Shown here piece after piece: positions 26,194-35,570 of a stretch of DNA of 64,000 nt. Location: assembly GCF_023284045.1 (NCBI RefSeq), contig NZ_JAKIKQ010000001.1:496001-560000 (forward strand), read 5' to 3'. The position numbers were made by a program, and so were the translations under genes. The first letter of the stretch is position 1, and every line of letters begins with the position of its first letter. The notes beneath the pieces are model-generated. The model had not been told where the DNA came from, ran no database searches, and saw only the letters and a program-made list of their open reading frames with translations. Source of the stretch: Shewanella kaireitica. Lineage in GTDB: Bacteria; Pseudomonadota; Gammaproteobacteria; Enterobacterales; Shewanellaceae.

Positions 26194-27576
26194 ATGTCTG
26201 AGCCGACAGCCTTAAGTCTTATCCCACCTGCGGTGGTTTTGGTGTTAGCAATCGTGTTACGCCGTCCAATCCTTTCTTTGATTATTGGTGCTTTAGTTGG
26301 CCTCGCGATGTATGACAGCGCGAATATGTTGACTAACTTTGCTGATACATCTTTATCTGTTATGGCTGATGAAACTATTGGCTGGTTAATTCTAGTCTGT
26401 GGTGGTTTTGGTGCTTTGATTGCGCTGTTGGTAAAAACAGGCGGTTCGATGGCATTTGGCCGTCATGCACTCAAGTTAGCCAAAGGACAGAGGTCTTCAC
26501 TGTTTATGACGTTCATTCTTGGGATGGTTATCTTTATTGATGACTATCTGAATGCGCTAACGGTGGGATCAACCATGAAGCGCGTGACTGACAAGTTTAA
26601 GGTCTCTCGTGAGATGTTAGCCTATGTCGTTGACTCAACTGCTGCGCCTGTTTGTGTGCTCGTACCGCTTTCTACTTGGGCTGTGTTTTTCGGAGGACTC
26701 TTAGTTGATAACGGTATTGCCAGTGAGGGACAAGGAATTGCAGTCTACATGCAGGCTATCCCATACATGCTCTATGCTTGGTTAGCGGTCGCTATGGTGC
26801 TATTGGTTATTTTGGGCGTTATTCCTGCCTTTGGGCCGATGAAAAAAGCGCAGCTTGCAGCCGCAAAAGGTGAGCCCGCAAAAAAACAGATCGATTTAGA
26901 TGAGGTACAGACCTCAGATGAATATGCGCTTAAAGCCATTGAAGATGAGTTTAAGAATGCCGATGACGGCGGCAAGTTACATAACTTCTTTGTGCCCATT
27001 TTATTGCTAGTTGGGTTTACGGTTTACTTTGATATTGATGTGCTGAAAGGGCTTATTGCGACATTAGCAATCACCTTACCTTATTACGGTATACAGAAGC
27101 TGATGCCATTGTCTGAGATGATGGAGCAGATGATTGATGGCTTTAAGAATATGTTGCCAGCAATTGGAACGGTAATTGCCGCATTCATCTTCAAAGATGT
27201 ATGCGACAAATTGATGTTACCTGAGTTTGTTATTGGGAGTTTAAGCCCCTATATGACACCGGTTTTGTTACCGGCTGTGGTCTTCTTAACCATGTCATTG
27301 TTAGCTTTTGCAACTGGATCAAGTTGGGGGATTTTTGCAGTATCGATACCCATTGTGATGCCGCTAGCTCAAGCGGTTGATGCCAATATTCCGCTAGTGA
27401 TTGGCGCGTTATTGTCGGCATCTTCATTTGGTAGTCAAGCTTGCTTCTACTCTGATTCTACGGTACTGGCAGCGCAAGGTTCGGGTTGTAATCTGGTGAG
27501 TCACGCGGTAACCCAATTACCCTATGCACTCATTGCTGCAGCGCTCACCTTTGTAGGGTTTCTACTGCTAGCGTAA
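26194..27576 (+). CDS. Na+/H+ antiporter, NhaC family
   Basis: A 460-residue membrane protein with about eleven to twelve helices. The charged intramembrane segment FIDDYLNALTVGSTM, followed by VDSTAAPVCVLVPLSTWA, is typical of NhaC-type transporters. A hydrophilic loop (about residues 215-260) separates the halves, and ATGSSWGIFAVSIPI lies in the second half. NhaC proteins exchange Na+ for H+, though some family members carry amino acids or organic acids. AAGGA precedes the ATG at a normal distance. Its 294-bp leader shows no riboswitch I can recognise. Confidence 0.82.
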   Translation: MSEPTALSLIPPAVVLVLAIVLRRPILSLIIGALVGLAMYDSANMLTNFADTSLSVMADETIGWLILVCGGFGALIALLVKTGGSMAFGRHALKLAKGQRSSLFMTFILGMVIFIDDYLNALTVGSTMKRVTDKFKVSREMLAYVVDSTAAPVCVLVPLSTWAVFFGGLLVDNGIASEGQGIAVYMQAIPYMLYAWLAVAMVLLVILGVIPAFGPMKKAQLAAAKGEPAKKQIDLDEVQTSDEYALKAIEDEFKNADDGGKLHNFFVPILLLVGFTVYFDIDVLKGLIATLAITLPYYGIQKLMPLSEMMEQMIDGFKNMLPAIGTVIAAFIFKDVCDKLMLPEFVIGSLSPYMTPVLLPAVVFLTMSLLAFATGSSWGIFAVSIPIVMPLAQAVDANIPLVIGALLSASSFGSQACFYSDSTVLAAQGSGCNLVSHAVTQLPYALIAAALTFVGFLLLA

Positions 27577-28268
27577 ATATCTACTATTTTGTTGTTACAA
27601 GACAAGCCGCATATTTTCGTGTGGCTTTCTTGTGGATTGATGTTTTCGCATTGTTGTAAGTGATTAACTCTTTAGTAATAGGCTCTATGGTGATTACTGT
27701 AAAGTAGACTTTTAATGTAAGGCATGTTCGCTGCTTGTTTATGCGTCCCGTTGTAATGATTAGTGTACAGTAGCCGTCAATAAACAAATGTCTTATGCTG
27801 TTATCTTGTTTAAATCTCCCCCCCATCAAAACTTGTGATGGGTTGCTAAGTAAAGCAACCCATAACTACCTCTTATAGGCAGGAAGTTCCTTCCCCCCAG
27901 AATTGACTCGCTATTTTCAGGCTTTTAATCGTATTTATTATGACTATTTTTTCTTTTTATAATAATAGCTTAAGGTCTTTGTTGATTGACTTTTCAGCAG
28001 ACTTATAAGCCAAATAAGTGAGCTGTGTTGGTTGAACCTGTCAACTGGGTCGTCATAAGTAGATTCAAATGTTAATTTTTGGTTGCGAATAAGTTAAAAG
28101 TGCACTTATGTTTAATATATTTCATGTTTATTTGTATATTTGGGTACTTATTGTTGACTAAATGTGTCGAACATGTAGATTTGGTGCTTGTATTTATTGG
28201 TTTTATTTACAGTAAAAATATAAAACCCGGTAGGTGTTAACAAGCTGGGTACATAACCAACAAAGGGA
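27577..28268. other. 692-bp intergenic region with two hairpins
   Basis: Near the antiporter stop, AAGCCGCA/TGTGGCTT (27604-27627) is its likely terminator. At 27838-27863 a perfect 10-bp stem ATGGGTTGCT/AGCAACCCAT closes a six-base loop, too far from any gene to be its terminator. The last 350 bp are AT-rich and must hold the receptor promoter. The open frame at 27584-27829 on the minus strand has unlikely composition and no ribosome site. Confidence 0.5.
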
Positions 28269-28277
28269 ATGATAAGT

Positions 28278-31121
28278 ATGTCATCAATTAGCAGTTTGAC
28301 TAAAGCGGTAAGGATTGCATTACTTGCAACTACCAGCGCAGCCTTAATGGCAAGTACTGGTGCTTATGCAGCAGATGAAGAAGATAATGGTATTGAAAGA
28401 ATTGAAGTTACGGGATCAAAAATTAAGCGTATCGGCGAGCTCTCGCCAACGCCGGTAACAGTCATTACTGGTGCCGACATGATGGACATGGGGATTACTA
28501 ACGTTGCAGATATCCTAAATAAACTTCCATCTTCAACTGTTGGTATTTCACCTGAAACATCGAACAATACGATTTTTGCAAACGGACTGAACCAAACTAA
28601 CCTTCGTGGTTTAGGTAGTGACCGTACTCTTGTGTTAGTTAACGGTCGCCGTTTTGTAGCTGGTTCAAATGGTAGTTCGGCAGTTGATTTGAACACGATA
28701 CCAACAGCAATGGTATCTAGAATCGAAGTTATTACTGGTGGTGCCTCGGCTGTTTATGGTTCAGATGCAATCGCAGGTGTGATTAACATTATCACTCGTA
28801 CAGATGTTGATGGTGTTGAATTAGATGCTTCTTACATTCAGCCAGAACAAAGTGGCGGTGAAGAAAGCCAGTTCTCTTTGACAGCTGGTGGCGATTTCTT
28901 AGATGACAAACTTTCTACAGTATTTAACTTTACTTATGCAGAGCAAAAAGAGCTGCGTAACACTGATCGTGACTTTTTAGATAACCCTGTTAACAGCATT
29001 TATAATCCAGATACATCAGATGGTGCCCCTGCACGTATTCCATATACTGGTCGTAAGCCGCTATCTTGGATTAATGAAGCGGGTACATTCTTTGCTAATG
29101 ATGGTGGTCAGTATACTTTCGCTGAAGATGGCAGCATGAAAGTATTTGATTACGGCGAAGGCTTAATTGAAGGGCCTGGCAACAACAGTAACTATTGTGG
29201 TCCAAGTTGTGAAGGTTATGACCCTGTTGATTATGGTCTAGTGCGTACACCGCTTGAGCGTATGGTGTTTACCTTAAATACTGATTATGAAATTAACGAC
29301 GATCATAAAATCTTCACCGAAATTACTTATGTCGACTATCAGTCTAACGGTGAAAGTACGCCTGTTTTCCATACTCGTAACTTTATTGAAGCAGATAACG
29401 CATTTCTTCCTGATGCAACCCGTCAGCTAATGACCGACACAGGAATGGATTACTTTAACCTTTACCGTATTGATAAAGAGTTTGGTAACCGTACTTACAA
29501 CCAAGATCGTGAAACAATGCGTTTTGTAATTGGTCTTGAAGGTACGATTAGTGATGATTGGGATTACTCGATTCATGCGCAACGTGGCCAGCTAGATGAA
29601 ACTACTGTTTGGGGCGGTGAAATCTGGGGTGACCGTTATGACCAAGCTAAAGATGCTGTTTTTGCCGCAGACGGAAGCGGAAGCATAGTTTGTCGTGATG
29701 CTGATGCTCGTGCTGCAGGCTGTGTACCATTAAACCTTCTTGGTGAAAATCAAGCGAGTCAAGAATCAATTGATTGGGTAAGTACAAGTGCTGGTCAAAC
29801 AGCTAAAACAACTCAGACAAGTGCTGGTTTAGTTGTTAGTGGCGCACTATTTGATCTACCTGCTGGTTATGTTAGTGCTGCATTTAGTGCTGATTACCGT
29901 AAGGAAGAGTCAGAAACAAATCCTGATCAAGCTCTTATTGACGGCACTATTTTTGGTAATACAGCTGTTCCAATGAAAGGCGAGTATGACGTTACCGAGT
30001 TTGCTGCTGAATTTAGCATTCCACTATTGTCTGATATGTTCCTTGCACACGACTTAGGTGTTGACCTTGCGTACCGTTGGATGGATTACAGCACCGCTGG
30101 TTCTGATGATGCATGGAAAGTTGGTTTAAACTGGGCGCCAATTGAAGATCTTCGTGTTCGTGCGACTCGTTCAAAATCAGTACGTGCTCCTAACATCGGT
30201 GAGTTGTTTGATCCGGGTGGACAAACATTTGAAAGCTTCACTGATGTGTGTGACTTAATCAACGTTGAGTTAGGTCCTGATGCGAACCGTAAGACAAACT
30301 GTCAGGCTGCAGGCTTACCACAAGGTTGGAACCCAACTGATGCTTGGTATCAGAGTAACCATCCTGGTACTAACGCTGGTAACCCAGATCTAAAAGCTGA
30401 AACATCGAACGATTACACTATCGGTGCAGTTTATACTCCAAACTATCTTGAAGGTTTCTCTATTACAGTCGATTACTGGGCGTTTGAAATTGAAGATGCG
30501 ATTAACAGTATTAGTGTAGGCACTGCCGTTCGTTATTGTTATGACTCAGCTTCATTAGATAATATCTACTGTGATCTATTTACTCGTGACACGAGCACTG
30601 GTGACATTATTGATTTCGTACAGAAGCCAGTTAACTCAGCTTCATTCGATGTTAAAGGTGTAGATATTGAAAGTCAGTACGATATTCCTACTGATAACTT
30701 TGGTGACTTTAAGATCCACGTAATTGCTACATACCTAGAGCAGTGGGAAACAAACCCAACAGGCTTTGCTGAAGATCTACAGGTTGATGTTGGTGAATAC
30801 ACTGATCCACGTTGGAAAGCGATGTTTAGTTTAGGATGGCAGTACGACGCTCTTAATCTAGAAGCGAGATCTAACTACCGTCACTCAGCAGTTGCTGACA
30901 ACGAGTGGAAACCAGAGAACAACAACTATAACGATATTCCATCACATACTGTTTGGGACTTCACTGGTTCGTATGCATTCACCGATACGCTTTCTGTACG
31001 TTTTGGTGTGAAGAATGCATTTGATATAGCGCCGCCACGTAACCCATATGTTTATGATGGTGCTGGTTACTATGACACAACAGGTCGTGCATTCTTCTTG
31101 GGCGCGAACTATAAGCTTTAG
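28278..31121 (+). CDS. Large TonB-dependent outer-membrane receptor
   Basis: A 947-residue receptor. After the signal peptide (TGAYAADEE) comes a TonB-box-like segment (IERIEVTGSKIKR), a plug domain (about 55-170; NLRGLGSDRTLVLVNGRRF and GASAVYGSDAIAGVINIITR) and a 22-strand-type barrel ending in GANYKL. Two cysteine pairs in loops may form disulfides. The size and plug style match the family that takes up peptides, glycans or other organic compounds rather than siderophores. GGGA lies nine bases before the ATG at 28278, preferred over 28269. A TonB-like gene follows 246 bp later. Substrate unknown; no catabolic genes adjoin. Confidence 0.9.
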   Translation: MSSISSLTKAVRIALLATTSAALMASTGAYAADEEDNGIERIEVTGSKIKRIGELSPTPVTVITGADMMDMGITNVADILNKLPSSTVGISPETSNNTIFANGLNQTNLRGLGSDRTLVLVNGRRFVAGSNGSSAVDLNTIPTAMVSRIEVITGGASAVYGSDAIAGVINIITRTDVDGVELDASYIQPEQSGGEESQFSLTAGGDFLDDKLSTVFNFTYAEQKELRNTDRDFLDNPVNSIYNPDTSDGAPARIPYTGRKPLSWINEAGTFFANDGGQYTFAEDGSMKVFDYGEGLIEGPGNNSNYCGPSCEGYDPVDYGLVRTPLERMVFTLNTDYEINDDHKIFTEITYVDYQSNGESTPVFHTRNFIEADNAFLPDATRQLMTDTGMDYFNLYRIDKEFGNRTYNQDRETMRFVIGLEGTISDDWDYSIHAQRGQLDETTVWGGEIWGDRYDQAKDAVFAADGSGSIVCRDADARAAGCVPLNLLGENQASQESIDWVSTSAGQTAKTTQTSAGLVVSGALFDLPAGYVSAAFSADYRKEESETNPDQALIDGTIFGNTAVPMKGEYDVTEFAAEFSIPLLSDMFLAHDLGVDLAYRWMDYSTAGSDDAWKVGLNWAPIEDLRVRATRSKSVRAPNIGELFDPGGQTFESFTDVCDLINVELGPDANRKTNCQAAGLPQGWNPTDAWYQSNHPGTNAGNPDLKAETSNDYTIGAVYTPNYLEGFSITVDYWAFEIEDAINSISVGTAVRYCYDSASLDNIYCDLFTRDTSTGDIIDFVQKPVNSASFDVKGVDIESQYDIPTDNFGDFKIHVIATYLEQWETNPTGFAEDLQVDVGEYTDPRWKAMFSLGWQYDALNLEARSNYRHSAVADNEWKPENNNYNDIPSHTVWDFTGSYAFTDTLSVRFGVKNAFDIAPPRNPYVYDGAGYYDTTGRAFFLGANYKL

Positions 31122-31166
31122 TAGTAAAAGTGTGTAACTCTATTTGTTCAGATAGATATTAAGTAA

Positions 31167-31194
31167 AAACCAGTAGTGATTCACTACTGGTTTT
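31167..31194 (+). terminator. Terminator after the TonB-dependent receptor gene
   Basis: A perfect inverted repeat AAAACCAGTAG...CTACTGGTTTT followed by a seven-T run. Strong intrinsic terminator, 45 bp past the stop. Confidence 0.9.
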
Positions 31195-31367
31195 TTTATG
31201 CCTAAAAGGAGGTAATCAAATACGCACTTTGTTTTGAGGTTGTTGCTCTTATGTTTCTTTTTTTGTTGTGATTGGTTCGGTTTTTGCGTTAAATGTAACA
31301 AAGTGTTTGGTTAAATCTCTATTTACTGCTAGGTATAAAAGGGCACCCACTCAAGAAAGGATAATCT

Positions 31368-31979
31368 ATGAGTCAAAATAGCCTGTTTAGTCGTACTAGT
31401 ATAATGCTAACCGGAGCCCTAGTTACTTTGGGTTTATTCATCTTTATGTCACAGCTAGTCAAAACGGATCAAGTCTCTAGCGGGGCACCAACGGTCGCAC
31501 CTGTTTTTCAAATTACTGCTGATATTCCTGAACCATTACCGCCTAAAAAAAGTGTTAGGATTGAGCCTAAACCTGTTGTGACAAAACCTCCTGTGATTAC
31601 TATCCCTAACGGTGGTGACGGCGATGTCACGTCGATTGCTGAGATGACTCCACCTGTCATGCCACAAGTTATAGAGCAGTATACTCAAGGCCCTATTAAT
31701 CAAGATGCATTGCCAGTTGTACAAGTATCACCCCAGTACCCGATTGCAGCAGCAAGAGACGGTAAAGAGGGCTACGTGATCCTTGAGTTTGATATTAGTA
31801 CTCTTGGTAGCGTCACTAATGTTAGCGTTTTAGATGCCAATCCAAAACGTATTTTCAATAAATCTGCCGTACGGGCAATTAAAGGCTGGAAATACAAGCC
31901 GAAAGTCGTTGAAGGTAATCCTGTCACGCAAACAAAGCAGCAGGTGAGGTTGGACTTTACGTTGGATAAAGCTCAGTAG
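31368..31979 (+). CDS. TonB-family energy-transducing protein
   Basis: A 203-residue protein with one N-terminal membrane helix (about 11-29), a Pro/Lys-rich spacer (about 44-75; PEPLPPKKSVRIEPKPVV) and a C-terminal TonB domain (about 108-203; YPIAAARDGKEGYVILEFDI and SAVRAIKGWKYKP). It should link proton motive force to an outer-membrane receptor. It has no ExbB/ExbD genes beside it, so it would borrow a pair from elsewhere, possibly the set at 59.5-60.7 kb. The receptor gene upstream is its likely partner, though a terminator separates them. Confidence 0.88.
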   Translation: MSQNSLFSRTSIMLTGALVTLGLFIFMSQLVKTDQVSSGAPTVAPVFQITADIPEPLPPKKSVRIEPKPVVTKPPVITIPNGGDGDVTSIAEMTPPVMPQVIEQYTQGPINQDALPVVQVSPQYPIAAARDGKEGYVILEFDISTLGSVTNVSVLDANPKRIFNKSAVRAIKGWKYKPKVVEGNPVTQTKQQVRLDFTLDKAQ

Positions 31980-32077
31980 TATGAGTTCGAATTGAACTCG
32001 GGCGTAATCGAAGGAGAAGAGTTTACCGCGTAAACATGATAGCCATGATTACGCGGATTAACTGTGTGCTAGTGAAG

Positions 32078-32599
32078 TTATTGCAGGTCGATTGTTACCA
32101 CATTGGTGACGCCAGACGCTAATTGCACCATACCTGTGGTATAAAAATCACCACTTTTGGCCTTAGCCTTTAGATAATACTGACCGCTATTAAGCATCTT
32201 AGTTCTGGTGTCTAATGTTAGAATTGACTTCTTATTCATCCATCCATTCTCATCCATTGAATATAGATATTGGTTGCTCTCTAATGCTGCACCGCTATCG
32301 AGATGAAAAGCAACAAAACGCACCATCGTCATTCCATTAGGGTTTTTCTCTGCGGTAATAGAGCGAATAACACCGTAATCCTTACTTGTTTTACCTGTGC
32401 GATGTACGCTGATATCTTCGGATTCATTAGAATATTGCACAGGATTGTGTTCGTAGCCTGGAGACGTCGTGGTGGTGTTAGTCGTTGTAGCAGAACCTAT
32501 GCTTGCTATGTCTGATACTGAGCTAGTGATGTTACGAATGTCGGTGCTTTTGCAGGCAGCAAGGCTTAACACCGCTGCACATAGGAGTACTTTTTTCAT
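32078..32599 (-). CDS. Small lipoprotein of unknown function
   Basis: A 173-residue lipoprotein with lipobox LSLAACKS, then a Ser/Thr-rich linker (about 25-55) and a C-terminal beta-rich domain. No family recognised. It is a lone gene, converging with the TonB-like gene. The gap between them holds two hairpins, GAGTTC/GAACTC (31983-31999) and CCGCGTAA/TTACGCGG (32026-32056). Confidence 0.65.
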   Translation of the reverse strand: MKKVLLCAAVLSLAACKSTDIRNITSSVSDIASIGSATTTNTTTTSPGYEHNPVQYSNESEDISVHRTGKTSKDYGVIRSITAEKNPNGMTMVRFVAFHLDSGAALESNQYLYSMDENGWMNKKSILTLDTRTKMLNSGQYYLKAKAKSGDFYTTGMVQLASGVTNVVTIDLQ

Positions 32600-32724
32600 T
32601 ATTTAGTCCGTTAAAGAGGCTTCAATCCATGATTAAATCTTAGTAAAACTAAGTGGTTAATTTTGCGCAGTGCTAAGGTAGCAATCGCTTAGGCAGGAGT
32701 CAATATAAGCTTATTATGAATAAT

Positions 32725-32761
32725 ATTGATTTAGAGCAACTGAAGCTGGCTCTAAATCAAT
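32725..32761 (-). terminator. Terminator after the nimT-like gene
   Basis: A perfect 13-bp stem (ATTGATTTAGAGC/GCTCTAAATCAAT) with an 11-base loop, followed on the minus strand by ATTATTC. It ends the MFS transporter transcript. Confidence 0.65.
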
Positions 32762-32818
32762 AATTTAACGCTTGGTAACTGCGTACTGATACTAAAGAAA
32801 TATAGCGCCCCAGAAAAA

Positions 32819-34057
32819 CTAAACCACTTGAGGCGATAGAGTGTTGGATTTAGAACTGATAAGCTGGCTTTTAGAGGCAAGAACAGCAAATATGCTCCAA
32901 ACTAATGCGACGATTGCACATAGAGCGAGAGGTTGTTGCCAGCTGCCGTTATGTTCATGAATCGCTCCCATTATAATTGGTCCCGTCGCGGCCAAAAGGT
33001 AACCTAAAAACTGCGCCATTCCCGATAGTGTGGCTGCTTGATGTGCCGTTTGGGTACGTAAACTTATCAGTGCTAATGCAACAATAAAACCACCTCCCGC
33101 GCCAAACCCAAATAACATTCCCCATATCATGGCGTAACTCGGCGCATAGATGAGGCCGACAATTCCAAAAAACGCCATGATGGTTAAGCTAAAGCTAAGG
33201 AAGCGTTTATCACTGATCTTTGCCATTAGAGGAATAAGTATAATCGCAGGTACGGCCGTGAACAGTTGTAGCACACCATGAATGACGCCTGCTTGATGGT
33301 GACTGTAGCCGAGCTCAACCAATATAGTTGGTAACCAACTGATAAAGATATACATCAAAAATGAGTTCAGAGCTAAAAACAAAGTGATACTCCAAGCATC
33401 GACATTTCGCCATAGATAACTATGGCCTTCAAGCTCACTGGAATCTTTGCTGGGCGCTGTATTACTACGTAGTTGTGGTAACCAGACGAGTATGGCAATA
33501 ACTGGGAAAATAGTTAGGCTAGCTAGTGAGAGCGCCCAGCTAGGAACTGCACCAATTGACAGTCTTGATGCTAGATCTGCTAATGGAATTGCTAAACTGG
33601 CACTTAGCGCTGAACCGACCCCCATCATGAGCACGTAAATAGAAGTCATAGTGGCGATCTTGGTTGGGAAATCACGCTTCATTAAGCTCGGCAACAATAC
33701 ATTGGCAATAGCAATGCCGGCTCCAATAATTATGGTCCCAGAAAATAATCCAACAGAGTTACCAATAGATCGAATGACTAAGCCAATGGTCACTAATATC
33801 AGTGATAGCATTAACGCTTGTTCTAATCCATGCTTACGACCAATTCTGGAGGCGATAGGAGAGAAAAAAGCAAATGCGAGTAAAGGTAGTGTGGTCAGCA
33901 TTCCAGCTTGGGTCGCCGATAAATTAAGTTCTAATCGAATCAAATCAAGCAGTGGGCCGATACCTGTAATCGGGCTTCTAAGGCTAAGCGAAATAATTAG
34001 CACACCGAACATCAAAAAAGCGCCGTGAGTAAGACGAAAAGAGAATGGATTTGCCAT
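32819..34057 (-). CDS. nimT: CynX/NimT-family MFS transporter
   Basis: A 412-residue major facilitator with about twelve helices. LSLRSPITGIGPLLDLIR, AGMLTTLPLLAFAFFSPIA and ANVLLPSLMKRDFP are very close to what I remember of E. coli NimT (YeaN), which exports 2-nitroimidazole. The open frame runs to 34279, but the ATG at 34057 has GAGGA nine bases upstream and a proper N terminus. An AraC-type regulator is divergent across 119 bp, exactly the nimR-nimT layout. The natural substrate is unknown. The symbol is by similarity and arrangement. Confidence 0.78.
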   Translation of the reverse strand: MANPFSFRLTHGAFLMFGVLIISLSLRSPITGIGPLLDLIRLELNLSATQAGMLTTLPLLAFAFFSPIASRIGRKHGLEQALMLSLILVTIGLVIRSIGNSVGLFSGTIIIGAGIAIANVLLPSLMKRDFPTKIATMTSIYVLMMGVGSALSASLAIPLADLASRLSIGAVPSWALSLASLTIFPVIAILVWLPQLRSNTAPSKDSSELEGHSYLWRNVDAWSITLFLALNSFLMYIFISWLPTILVELGYSHHQAGVIHGVLQLFTAVPAIILIPLMAKISDKRFLSFSLTIMAFFGIVGLIYAPSYAMIWGMLFGFGAGGGFIVALALISLRTQTAHQAATLSGMAQFLGYLLAATGPIIMGAIHEHNGSWQQPLALCAIVALVWSIFAVLASKSQLISSKSNTLSPQVV

Positions 34058-34176
34058 GATGAGTTCCTCGAGCAAAAGAATGACTGCTTGGCAGTGAAAG
34101 TGGGCTAGATTACGCTTCATTTTTCTTGCTGTATTGAGATATAGTGACATTTCATATCTAAAAACGGCCAAAATAA

Positions 34177-34962
34177 TTGCAGCAAATAAATTCTTTTCCA
34201 GTATTTGACTCAGATGCTTTTCCACAAGATGTGGTAGCTTTAAGCATGTCTGGAGGAGAGCGGGATGCAGAAACACCACAACATCAGCATCGTAAGTGTC
34301 AGTTAGTCATCGCACTTAGCGGCTATGTAAAGTGTAAAATTGCCGATGCTATTTGGATGGTGCCTCCCAACAGTGCAGTGTGGATCCCAAGCCAACAATG
34401 GCACAGTAATTTGATCTCCAGTAATGCTAATGTATGTATGCTATTTGTTGATCCTGACGTAGCAGGCATGCCAGAAAAGAGCTGTACCTTGTCGATAACA
34501 CCATTGATAAGGGAGTTGACGATACATTTGACTCAACAAGAGCAGGACTACCAAGCCGGTAGTGCTACAGCCCATGTGGCAAGAGTGTTAATCGATCAAT
34601 TAAGACTGATGCCGACTGCGCACTATGATTTTCCAACGCCGAGTGAGCCAAGGCTGAAGTTGATTGCGGCGAAGCTTATTCAAGCACCTGATGATAGACG
34701 AACCGTTGCCGACTGGGCAAAAGATCATGCCATGAGTGAGAGAACCTTAGCGCGACTAATCAAACAAGAGGTCGGGCTAACCTTTGGCCGTTGGCGAGGG
34801 CAGCTGCATATTGTATTAGCATTGCAAAAACTTGCTAGTGGTGAGTCTGTTCAGCGTATTGCTGAAGAGCTAGGTTATGAATCTGTGAGCGCTTTTATTA
34901 CTTTTTTCAAAAAAACGCTCGGCAAATCACCCAAGCAATACATTAAGCAGGCTGATACTTGA
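34177..34962 (+). CDS. nimR: AraC-family regulator, NimR-like
   Basis: A 261-residue regulator: a cupin sensor domain (about 30-110; HQHRKCQLVIALSGYVKC) and an AraC double helix-turn-helix (about 165-260; DHAMSERTLARLIKQEVGL and IAEELGYESVSAFITFFKK). It is divergent from the NimT-like transporter and presumably controls it, as E. coli NimR does. The apparent start is a TTG at 34177 with no strong ribosome site; a later start would trim the first residues. The two genes share the 119-bp interval, where operator sites must lie, but none can be picked out confidently. Confidence 0.78.
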   Translation: MQQINSFPVFDSDAFPQDVVALSMSGGERDAETPQHQHRKCQLVIALSGYVKCKIADAIWMVPPNSAVWIPSQQWHSNLISSNANVCMLFVDPDVAGMPEKSCTLSITPLIRELTIHLTQQEQDYQAGSATAHVARVLIDQLRLMPTAHYDFPTPSEPRLKLIAAKLIQAPDDRRTVADWAKDHAMSERTLARLIKQEVGLTFGRWRGQLHIVLALQKLASGESVQRIAEELGYESVSAFITFFKKTLGKSPKQYIKQADT

Positions 34963-34971
34963 AGCAATGCA

Positions 34972-35271
34972 TTATAGCTTGATCATCTCTTGATAATGAC
35001 CGCTACTTTCTAAGCCACACATCTCATCATACGCTGTTTGGTACTCAAGCTGCGTCTGTTGGTAACGATGGTTGCGCAGCAGCTGCTTGGCCTGCACAAG
35101 TGAATTAACAACTAAGATCTCTTCCTCTTCAGTTAGCTCAATGAAGTTTTTATTGGAATCGACTGCACCAACAAGATAATGGGTGGAATCTGCGACACCG
35201 ATGATCTTGGGTACATTGGTTTGCTCGAACGCTTCTTGTTGCAGTGTGTCTGCTTTGCCGAAGTTTTTCAT
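34972..35271 (-). CDS. Small cytoplasmic protein of unknown function
   Basis: A 99-residue acidic protein without signal or membrane helix. The N-terminal part (about 20-55; VPKIIGVADSTHYLVGAVD) looks like beta strands and the C-terminal part is helical with many Gln and Glu. A GGAGCTACCT leader precedes the ATG. I do not recognise the family with confidence. It converges on the AraC gene with 9 bp between stops. Confidence 0.6.
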   Translation of the reverse strand: MKNFGKADTLQQEAFEQTNVPKIIGVADSTHYLVGAVDSNKNFIELTEEEEILVVNSLVQAKQLLRNHRYQQTQLEYQTAYDEMCGLESSGHYQEMIKL

Positions 35272-35570
35272 AGGTAGCTCCTTGTCTATTGTCAGGGTAT
35301 ACGTTTTCTTGGTGAAATTAGTTCACCTTTTAAACAGCTTTATGCGCCATCAAGGTGATGTACTGGCAGACCAAGTTGATGCTATTAACCTTAATTACTT
35401 ACATCTACTTGGTTTATCTGACTGGCTTTTGCTGTTTATTTGGTCTTATTGACCATGACTTTCTTTGTTGGTTGAGGCATTGTATTGAGTGTCTAAATTA
35501 GACTTCTCCTATTCACTGCTTGGTTACGCATGAATGGGTAGAACAGGCATCATTAAAGAAAGGATAAGCA

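Noticed and set aside
26006..26215. 69-codon frame before the NhaC gene
   Set aside because: It overlaps the NhaC start in another phase, lacks a ribosome site and looks random.
27584..27829. 81-codon minus-strand frame in the intergenic region
   Set aside because: Covers a likely terminator hairpin, no ribosome site, unlikely composition.
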